NCBI GenBank assembly: GCA_934454745.1
Contig: CAKSGP010000032.1
Span: 1-9,053, forward strand
Origin: an uncultured Clostridia bacterium
GTDB lineage: Bacteria > Bacillota > Clostridia > UBA1381
Direction: 5' to 3'
Length of the DNA: 9,053 nucleotides
Shown: positions 1 through 4,679 of the stretch, piece by piece
How positions within the stretch are numbered: position 1 is the stretch's first letter
Layout of the letters: each line of letters starts with the position of its first letter
Program-made: the position numbers and the translations under genes
The notes under the pieces: model-generated
The model's database searches: none
Told to the model about the DNA's origin: nothing
The model's input: the letters and a program-made list of their open reading frames with translations, nothing else

Positions 1-1
1 T

Positions 2-46
2 GGCGATAATTTGCGACAATACGTTAAGGCGAGTATCATCGCCTGA
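2..46 (+). CDS. C-terminal tail of an unidentified gene (partial)
   Basis: Frame 2 is open from the window edge and ends in TGA at 44-46, giving 14 residues (ending in ...YVKASIIA). It lies 21 bases before the start of the excisionase-like gene, so it could be the end of the preceding gene in the same transcript. Nothing in so short a tail identifies the family, and an accidental open frame of this length is quite possible. Confidence 0.3.
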   Translation, partial: GDNLRQYVKASIIA

Positions 47-67
47 AAATATGAAGGGGTTGATAAT

Positions 68-235
68 ATGTACTTTAATACAAACGACAAATACATTACT
101 CCCGAAGAGGTTGCCGATGAGCTTGGTCTGTCTCTTACTACTGTTTACAATCTGCTGAGAAAAGGTCAGCTGCCGGGGGTAAAGGTGGGGAGAAAGTGGT
201 TTATTCTTAGGGAGAAGATTGAGAAATTAGTATAA
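68..235 (+). CDS. Excisionase-type MerR-like helix-turn-helix DNA-binding protein
   Basis: Complete 55-residue protein. From about residue 9 it reads YITPEEVADELGLSLTTVYN, a helix-turn-helix in which the second helix is the recognition helix. It is followed by the wing motif GxLPGVKVGRKWFI typical of the excisionase (Xis)/HTH_17 family. A good ribosome binding site (AAGGGG, near 53-58) precedes the ATG. Such small proteins bind DNA next to recombination sites, or act as control factors in integrative elements, plasmids and phages. No integrase or attachment site is visible here, so whether this is a true Xis or another small regulator cannot be told. The family call is firm; the role in a mobile element is inference. 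Confidence 0.85.
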   Translation: MYFNTNDKYITPEEVADELGLSLTTVYNLLRKGQLPGVKVGRKWFILREKIEKLV

Positions 236-564
236 AATATAAGATGTTTTATGGCTTGCACTTGATAAAATTAAATGTTGAATTTTAATTTTTTGAATTT
301 GTTGATAACTATATTAAAATATATAAATAGAAAATATGAAAATGCCTTAATCGAGTGCTAGGGCTGTAGTGGTATGCTGTATATTACATTGAGCAGTTGT
401 CAAGATGATAATAATGTAGCTATAAGGATGGACGCTCTACAGCAGCTAAATAATGTTAGTTGAGATTGTTATATTTGCAATTAAATTTGAAATTGTTATT
501 TATAAAAATTTATGAGCACAATGCTTTAATGACCACAAACTTTAGGAAAAATATCTACAATATA
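236..564. other. Gene-free AT-rich stretch
   Basis: No coding region of convincing length was found on either strand. The only short frame I noted is 374-463 (+), 29 codons with an asparagine/glutamine-rich C-terminus and no ribosome binding site; it could be the tail of a lost gene. A 7-bp pair GCTGTAG (363-369) / CTACAGC (437-443) is complementary but far apart. The composition is strongly AT-rich, as in decaying intergenic DNA. Confidence 0.5.
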
Positions 565-593
565 TTGACAATTTTACAATGAAGTACTATAAT
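565..593 (+). promoter_or_regulatory. Consensus sigma-A promoter for the secreted-protein fragment
   Basis: TTGACA at 565-570 and TATAAT at 588-593 are separated by exactly 17 bases, a perfect housekeeping sigma-factor promoter. It lies 31 bases upstream of the ATG at 625, with a strong ribosome binding site AGGGAGG at 611-617. Promoter and translation signals therefore survive although the gene they serve is truncated. Confidence 0.8.
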
Positions 594-624
594 GTAGAAA
601 AAGAAATTTTAGGGAGGTTCTTAA

Positions 625-1014
625 ATGAAATCGCAATTTACGAAACGGGTAATTTCTCTTACTATGGCAATATGCCTGCTTACAACCAATACGTATTTTC
701 CGTTGAGCATCAATACCTATGCTTTGGAAAATGCTGCAGCTCAGACGGACTTTAGTAAAGCTGAAGATCTTGATATATCAGGTGCGTCTGATTATATTAT
801 CAAGCTGCCAGCAGGAACAACTAAAACTTATAATAACATTTATCTTAGTAAGAATGTAACTATCAAAGGAACAGATACGCCTGTAATCACAGGGTATCAA
901 CGGTCAGAAATGCCGATTTTACGTTGTTTAAACAAAATGAGCATCACAGACAAAAGTGATGCTCATTTTTCTATAATTTATCCGAAGCGATTGCTTGCGT
1001 TTGTAAAAGACTAA
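625..1014 (+). pseudogene. N-terminal fragment of a secreted protein (truncated)
   Basis: The 129-codon frame starts with a good ribosome binding site and a classic Sec signal peptide: basic residues (MKSQFTKR), a hydrophobic core around 9-22, and a possible cleavage site near residues 32-40. The mature start (about 40-90) has short alternating hydrophobic stretches ending in ...NVTIKGTDTPVITG, like the opening of a parallel beta-helix or cell-surface carbohydrate-active protein. After roughly residue 90 the character changes: the remaining codons read through a transcription terminator (934-969) and end in low-quality sequence. I read this as the 5' end of a longer secreted gene whose rest has been replaced. 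The ORF may still be expressed and secreted, but the product would not be a complete domain. The beta-helix suggestion is weak. Confidence 0.55.
934..969. terminator. Intrinsic terminator, probably bidirectional
   Basis: A perfect 14-bp inverted repeat (arms 934-947 and 956-969, core GAGCATCAC/GTGATGCTC) with an 8-base loop, A-rich on the left and T-rich on the right, so it can stop transcription in both directions. It lies 46 bases beyond the stop of the minus-strand XRE gene, which is its most natural client. The truncated plus-strand frame runs straight through it, supporting the view that the 3' part of that frame is not original coding sequence. Confidence 0.85.
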
Positions 1015-1015
1015 A

Positions 1016-1332
1016 TCATTTCATTTCTTTAGCAAGAGCTATCAATAATTCAAGCTGTTTGGGGGAAAGCGACTTGAATGTTGTCATAGCTTCATTCAGC
1101 GTACCCGGACTTGTTACATCTTCCTCAAAGAAGTCTTTAGGCTCAATTCCAAGAAATTCGCAAATGTAAAGGAACATCTGCATAGATGGCAGAGCCTTCT
1201 TGTTTTCTATATTTCTATATTATTGATATAGCTTTGACTTTGCCCTAAGCTCAGGCTCATATCCCGTGCAGAGATATTTTTATCTGTTCTTAGCTTTGCA
1301 ATCCTGCCCGAGATGAATTCGGCATCAATCAT
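1016..1332 (-). pseudogene. XRE-family HTH transcriptional regulator, frameshifted by an 8-bp tandem duplication
   Basis: Reading the minus strand from ATG at 1332 gives MIDAEFISGRIAKLRTDKNI, then a Cro/C1-type helix-turn-helix (about residues 20-40) ending ...SYINNIE, followed directly by an in-frame TAG. Removing one copy of the exact 8-bp duplication at 1205-1220 restores an uninterrupted 102-residue protein. Its second half continues NKKALPSMQMFLYICEFLGI, then an EPKDFFEE segment, and ends in a leucine-rich helix before TGA at 1016. This is the usual architecture of small phage- or element-type repressors in Clostridia: HTH_3 plus a short helical tail. As written, only about 41 residues would be made, lacking the end of the DNA-binding domain. 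An AGGTGATG ribosome binding site precedes the start. The gene faces away from the SLOG-like gene, sharing a 152-bp intergenic region with it. Confidence 0.87.
1205..1220. repeat. Exact 8-bp tandem duplication inside the XRE gene
   Basis: TTCTATAT occurs twice head to tail (1205-1212, 1213-1220). On the coding (minus) strand this is ATATAGAA twice, inserting 8 bases in the helix-turn-helix codons and producing a stop. It looks like recent slipped-strand or break-repair duplication, and loss of one copy would restore the frame. Confidence 0.9.
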
Positions 1333-1355
1333 TCGTATCATCACCTATATATCAT

Positions 1356-1380
1356 TATAATATACGAAAGCGATATTATA
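1356..1380. promoter_or_regulatory. Possible operator in the XRE/SLOG divergent intergenic region
   Basis: TATAATAT (1356-1363) and ATATTATA (1373-1380) form a perfect 8-bp inverted repeat around a 9-base centre containing CGAAAGCG. It sits 24-48 bases in front of the XRE start codon, between the two divergent genes, a common place for a self-binding site of a small XRE repressor. No clear -35/-10 pair for the minus strand could be assigned, and AT-rich inverted repeats arise easily by chance, so this is tentative. Confidence 0.4.
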
Positions 1381-1403
1381 TCTATACATTGTTTCAATTT
1401 GTA

Positions 1404-1432
1404 TTGACATAACAACAATACTTAGGTATAAT
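1404..1432 (+). promoter_or_regulatory. Consensus sigma-A promoter for the SLOG-like gene
   Basis: TTGACA (1404-1409) and TATAAT (1427-1432) with a 17-base spacer exactly match the housekeeping consensus. The promoter precedes the GGGGAGGG ribosome binding site (1473-1480) and ATG at 1485 of the broken SLOG-like gene. A leader of about 45 bases is implied. Confidence 0.82.
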
Positions 1433-1484
1433 TAATATGGATACCGTTTTCAAGTCGGCACAGAACGTTTATGGGGAGGGTGTG

Positions 1485-1963
1485 ATGATAAATTATATAC
1501 TGTCAGCTTCTTCTGACACAGAGAGCTGTCCGATGCTTTTGAAGCGGAAAGGCAGATTGAAAAGCTCGTTGGGGAGCTGATTCGTACAAAGGATTACGTT
1601 GAATTTCTTGTGGGACATAACGGAGATTTTGACACGCTTGCTTCATCTGTGATACGCAGGGAAATTAGTTCCAATGATTATGGAAATGCTTCTCTTATCC
1701 TTGTTTTACCGTACCAGACAGCGGAGTATCTGAATAATGCGGACAGCTTTAAGGCGTATTACAATGAAGTGGAGCTATGCGAAAAGTCTGCCGATGCTCA
1801 TTTCCGTGCAGCAATTCAGATAAGGAACAGATATATGATAGACCGTTCGGATCTGGTAGTCTGCTATGTGGAAAGAACAGTCGGAGGTGCATATAGTAGT
1901 GCATTGCGGTATGCCGAAAAGAACAAAATACCCTATATTAACCTTGCTTTGTCCGATGTGTGA
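1485..1963 (+). pseudogene. SLOG/DprA-like (DUF1273-type) nucleotide-binding protein, disrupted near the N-terminus
   Basis: The body of the gene (frame of 1517-1963) encodes a small Rossmann-like protein. It has a HREL segment at its start, a GHNGDFDTLASS segment, ILVLPY, and the C-terminal pattern MIDRSDLVVCYVERTVGGA, then YAEKNKIPYINL. That order matches the short SLOG-superfamily proteins of Firmicutes (YpsA/DprA-related), thought to bind nucleotides or nucleic-acid-derived ligands. Promoter, ribosome binding site and ATG at 1485 are intact. However, the reading frame from that ATG (MINY) does not join the body: TATATA at 1494-1499 seems to carry two extra bases, and the expected FFGHREL motif reads TTC TTC TGA CAC at 1508-1519, so the motif glycine codon (GGA) has become a stop. 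Translation restarting at GTG 1610 would give 117 residues without the first strand and the GHR motif. I read it as a pseudogene with two lesions. Confidence 0.78.
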
Positions 1964-2018
1964 TCCGATTTGTACCGATCGTACATTTCCGTATCAAATC
2001 TTACAAAAAAAACCAAAT

Positions 2019-2040
2019 CTGTCACAAATGCTGTCACAAA
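2019..2040. repeat. Two direct copies of a 10-bp sequence upstream of a promoter
   Basis: CTGTCACAAA occurs at 2019-2028 and 2031-2040, a 12-bp period, ending 15 bases before the -35 element of the next promoter. Two sites about one helical turn apart could be a regulator binding site. The surrounding interval 1964-2141 contains no gene. Confidence 0.4.
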
Positions 2041-2055
2041 ATGCAAATTAAACCC

Positions 2056-2084
2056 TTGATTTTTTTGACAAGCTGTGATATAAT
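2056..2084 (+). promoter_or_regulatory. Promoter in front of the TIR remnant
   Basis: TTGATT (2056-2061) and TATAAT (2079-2084) are spaced by 17 bases, with TGA directly before the -10 giving an extended -10 (TGN) match. A second possible pair, TTGACA at 2065-2070 with TATGAA at 2089-2094 (18 bases), overlaps it. Either would transcribe the zinc-ribbon/TIR remnant starting at 2142 and perhaps the structured element behind it. Confidence 0.65.
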
Positions 2085-2141
2085 TTGCTATGAATACATT
2101 TAACAAAAATGTCAAACTATATTTAACGAAAGGGGTGTATT

Positions 2142-2421
2142 ATGTTGCCGCAAACAATATTAAAATGTAAAATGTGTGGCGGTAATCTTGAAATTTCTAA
2201 TGATGTAACCGTCTGTGAATGTGAATACTGTGGAACAAGACAAACTGTACCTTCACTTGATAATGAGAAAAAAACAAATCTGTTCCGTCGCGCAAACAGA
2301 TACAGGTTTGAAAATGAATTTGATAAAGCAGCAGGAATATACGAAAGCATTATATGTAGGAGTACTGGAAGAAGATAAAAAAATCAAATCCAATTTATCA
2401 AAATTTAATGACTTTATTTAG
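2142..2421 (+). pseudogene. Remnant of a zinc-ribbon/TPR/TIR protein with its centre deleted
   Basis: Starts with an AAAGGGGTG ribosome binding site and an intact N-terminal module paralogous to the two TIR proteins downstream: a zinc ribbon CKMCGG...CEYCGT (four cysteines), then SLDNEKKTNLFRRANRYRF and the start of the TPR-like helices (...DKAAGIYESII). The paralogues continue into the rest of the TPR and the TIR domain; here the frame departs right after ESII and stops at 2378. A second frame, from about 2347 to TAG at 2421, reads ALYVGVLEEDKKIKSNLSKF and ends NDFI, which looks like a genuine charged helical protein C-terminus. I infer a large internal deletion near 2345-2355 that fused N- and C-terminal ends out of frame. 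The TIR domain is completely missing. The 78-residue product could still bind zinc, but as a TIR effector the gene is dead. Confidence 0.75.
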
Positions 2422-2562
2422 TGTCTGCTCAACAACTGAAAAAGTGCGTAGAAGCTTTGCTTCGGAGCATTTTTTCAGTTGTTGGGTGCAAGGTTATTGG
2501 GAGGTTAAGTCAGATAACCTTGCGCCTTGCCGCCCGTCAGTGGCGGCAAGGGCAGACATTAA
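2418..2562. other. Structured inverted-repeat element: compact four-way junction
   Basis: Four helices nest with almost no unpaired junction bases. The closing helix P1 pairs 2418-2428 with 2552-2562 (core TGTCTGC/GCAGACA, one G-T pair). P2 is a perfect 14-bp stem 2430-2443/2471-2484, continued by four more pairs, a 3x3 internal loop and a GAAGC-TTT-GCTTC tip. P3 is 10 bp, 2488-2497/2514-2523, extendable to 13. P4 is 10 bp, 2525-2534/2542-2551, GC-rich with a 7-base loop. Such regular pairing is far beyond chance. It may be a non-coding RNA, a MITE-like mobile repeat, or a structured site recognised as DNA. None of the stems is followed by a T-run, so it is not an ordinary terminator. I do not recognise the family. 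The P1 left strand overlaps the last codons of the TIR remnant. Confidence 0.75.
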
Positions 2563-2569
2563 TAAGGCA

Positions 2570-2599
2570 GTACGTCACAAATCTTTGATTTGTGAGTAC
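2570..2599. other. Fifth hairpin next to the four-way-junction element
   Basis: CACAAATC (2576-2583) and GATTTGTG (2587-2594) pair perfectly across a TTT loop. The stem continues with T2575-A2595 and, after one bulged G, GTAC (2570-2573)/GTAC (2596-2599), giving 13 pairs. It begins seven bases after the closing helix of the preceding element and probably belongs to the same unit. It is not followed by a T-tract. Confidence 0.7.
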
Positions 2600-2710
2600 G
2601 CACTATTTAACTATTACGAAAACCATACATAATTAAGCTGTGAGTATAAAAAACGAATGACAAAACATACTCATGGGTTACTAATAAAAAATTTTAGTAT
2701 GATTCTAACG

Positions 2711-2752
2711 TTGTGAATTACCTGCATTGTATTATAGTTTAAAATACAATGC
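2711..2752 (+). promoter_or_regulatory. Possible promoter with overlapping palindrome for the TIR-SPFH operon
   Basis: A weak promoter candidate TTGTGA (2711-2716) - 16 bases - TATAGT (2733-2738) lies 45 bases before the first operon gene. A perfect 10-bp inverted repeat (2724-2733 and 2743-2752, GCATTGTATT/AATACAATGC) brackets its -10, a typical arrangement for a repressor operator. No other promoter of quality is visible between 2600 and 2783, so transcription may otherwise come from 2056-2084 through the structured element. Pattern-based and tentative. Confidence 0.4.
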
Positions 2753-2782
2753 TTTAAAAAATGGATTATATGAGGGATTATT

Positions 2783-4630
2783 ATGGCTTTTTTCAAATGC
2801 AAAATGTGCGGTGGCGATCTTGATGTACATGAGAATGTAAGTGTTGTTGAATGTGAGTACTGCGGAACAAAACAGACAATTCCGTCAATGGACAATGAAA
2901 AGAAAACAAATCTTTTTAACCGTGCCAACCGACTGAGAATTTCAAATGAATTTGACAGCGCGGCAAGTGTGTATGAAAACATAATTGCAGAATTTCCCGA
3001 GGAATCAGAAGCATATTGGGGACGCTGCCTTTGCAAATACGGAATAGAATACGTTGATGACCTTGTAACTGCCCGTAAGATCCCTACGTGCCACAGAACA
3101 CAATACACAAGCATTTTTGAGGATAATGACTTTGAGCTTGCACTTAAATACACAGATCCCGTAGCCAAAAACGTTTATCGTGCCGAAGCAGATGAAATAG
3201 ACAGATTACAGAAAGCAATTCTTGATATCGCTCAAAAAGAAGAACCTTTTGATGTTTTCATCTGCTATAAAGAAACCGCTGAGGATGGTCAGCGTACAAA
3301 GGACAGCGTAATGGCGCAGGATATTTATGATGCACTTACCGCAAAAGGCTACAAAGTATTTTTCTCCAGAATAACTCTTGAAGACAAATTGGGACAAGAA
3401 TATGAGCCATACATATTCTCTGCCCTGACAAGTGCAAAGGTAATGCTTGCAATAGGTACAAAATATGACTATTACAATGCCGCTTGGGTAAAAAATGAAT
3501 GGGGACGCTTTTTATCAATGATGAAAAACGATAAAAGCAAAGTTCTTATCCCATGCTATGCTGATATTGATGCTTATGATATGCCGCAAGAGTTCAGAAA
3601 TCTTCAGGGTCAGGATATGAGCAAAATTGGTTTTATGCAGGATCTTGTAAGAGGTATCGAAAAGATCATTGGCAAAAAAAATCAAGTTCAAAATAAAGCA
3701 ATTGAGTTAGACTCTATTGCTAATAATGACTTCAATGAAATTATTTTACGAAGCAACGGAGAGGATCTGATCAGCCGAATTGCATCCTATGGCGGAGCAA
3801 ACTCAAACGACCTTTGGCCTAAAGGTGCAATAACTTCAACAGTTAATTTAAACAAATATCCTGTTATAGTATTTAATATTTTTTTAAATAAGAAAATTGG
3901 TAAAAAAGGCTCATCGAATTTAGGACTTGTAATATATGATGATTATGGAAATGTTTTACTAAAGAATGAAACTAATATCGCCGTCGAAGAAAACTATGAT
4001 AGATTTAGCAAGATATGGATATTAAAAGACAACGATGGCAATTATGTTAACCCCGGATATTATTGGGCTGTGATATGGATAGATGATTCAAAAGCAGTCA
4101 AATATAAGTTTCAGGTAACATTGTCAGACGAGCCCCAAAAGCATCAGACCTTGTCAGAAAAATCAGAAGAAGAATTACAGGAAGAGATTAAACAATCTGA
4201 AAAAAAATATTTAAGAGTTGAAAAGTTTTTTATTTTTATTTTTGTTATAGGATTAATAATTCAAATCTTAAACGAAATATTTAATAGTGCTCCTTATGAA
4301 ATAGTTGAAGCAATGCCTTTTTTTGTTGTTTCATCTATAGCTTATTGTGTACTATTAGGAGCATTAAAGTCTTTTTCTACTATAAGTAATAAAGATTTTC
4401 TTAAGAAATTTTATAAATCAGGAATCTCTGCTTACTTTATTATGGCACTGATAACATTCATCTCAGAATTATACATAGCCCAAAATGATGGAAATCTATC
4501 CACTGAATCTATACTTACTGCAGCAGTTGCACTGCTTATAACAAGTATAGTAATCTTAATTATAGCTAATTTTATTGGAGTTATTATCGGAAAGATCATT
4601 AGATTTTTCGTAAATTCATTTCTTTCCTGA
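2783..4630 (+). CDS. Zinc-ribbon/TPR-like/TIR protein with Ig-like domain and four membrane helices
   Basis: A 615-residue modular protein. Residues 6-27 hold a zinc ribbon (C6, C9, C24, C27); 38-90 form TPR-like helices; 100-150 are a helical linker; 153-296 are a TIR domain starting EPFDVFICYKE. In its W-V-K-N-E motif, E239 is at the position of the catalytic glutamate of NAD-hydrolysing TIR domains. About 315-425 is beta-rich with an Ig-like end (...NPGYYWAVIWIDD); 435-475 is a charged, probably coiled-coil stretch; four hydrophobic segments fill about 482-612. The protein should be membrane-anchored with the TIR domain in the cytosol. Start ATG 2783 has GAGGG at 2772-2776, and alignment with the paralogue at 7202 supports it. 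Known TIR domains of this kind cleave NAD+ or make cyclic-ADP-ribose signals in immunity; activity here is inferred from the conserved residues. The 3' part (from about 3720) is visibly more AT-rich than the TIR part, suggesting the tail was joined later. Confidence 0.88.
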   Translation: MAFFKCKMCGGDLDVHENVSVVECEYCGTKQTIPSMDNEKKTNLFNRANRLRISNEFDSAASVYENIIAEFPEESEAYWGRCLCKYGIEYVDDLVTARKIPTCHRTQYTSIFEDNDFELALKYTDPVAKNVYRAEADEIDRLQKAILDIAQKEEPFDVFICYKETAEDGQRTKDSVMAQDIYDALTAKGYKVFFSRITLEDKLGQEYEPYIFSALTSAKVMLAIGTKYDYYNAAWVKNEWGRFLSMMKNDKSKVLIPCYADIDAYDMPQEFRNLQGQDMSKIGFMQDLVRGIEKIIGKKNQVQNKAIELDSIANNDFNEIILRSNGEDLISRIASYGGANSNDLWPKGAITSTVNLNKYPVIVFNIFLNKKIGKKGSSNLGLVIYDDYGNVLLKNETNIAVEENYDRFSKIWILKDNDGNYVNPGYYWAVIWIDDSKAVKYKFQVTLSDEPQKHQTLSEKSEEELQEEIKQSEKKYLRVEKFFIFIFVIGLIIQILNEIFNSAPYEIVEAMPFFVVSSIAYCVLLGALKSFSTISNKDFLKKFYKSGISAYFIMALITFISELYIAQNDGNLSTESILTAAVALLITSIVILIIANFIGVIIGKIIRFFVNSFLS

Positions 4631-4679
4631 TATAATAAACATACAAGTTAATTTTTCTGATTTTTGAGGAGGATTTATA

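Noticed and set aside
2430..2484. P2 hairpin as a rho-independent terminator for the TIR remnant
   Set aside because: The stem is long and perfect, but the 3' side is followed by GGGTGCAAGG with no T-run, and it is nested within a larger fold.
2408..2632. 74-codon plus-strand frame over the hairpin region
   Set aside because: It runs through the perfect inverted repeats of the structured element, has no ribosome binding site, and shows no protein-like pattern; the open frame follows from the repeats.
2671..3168. 165-codon minus-strand frame opposite the first TIR gene
   Set aside because: Antisense shadow of the zinc-ribbon/TPR coding region. Similar minus-strand shadows appear opposite both other paralogues (2123-2350 and 7276-7506), as expected from shared codons, not genes.
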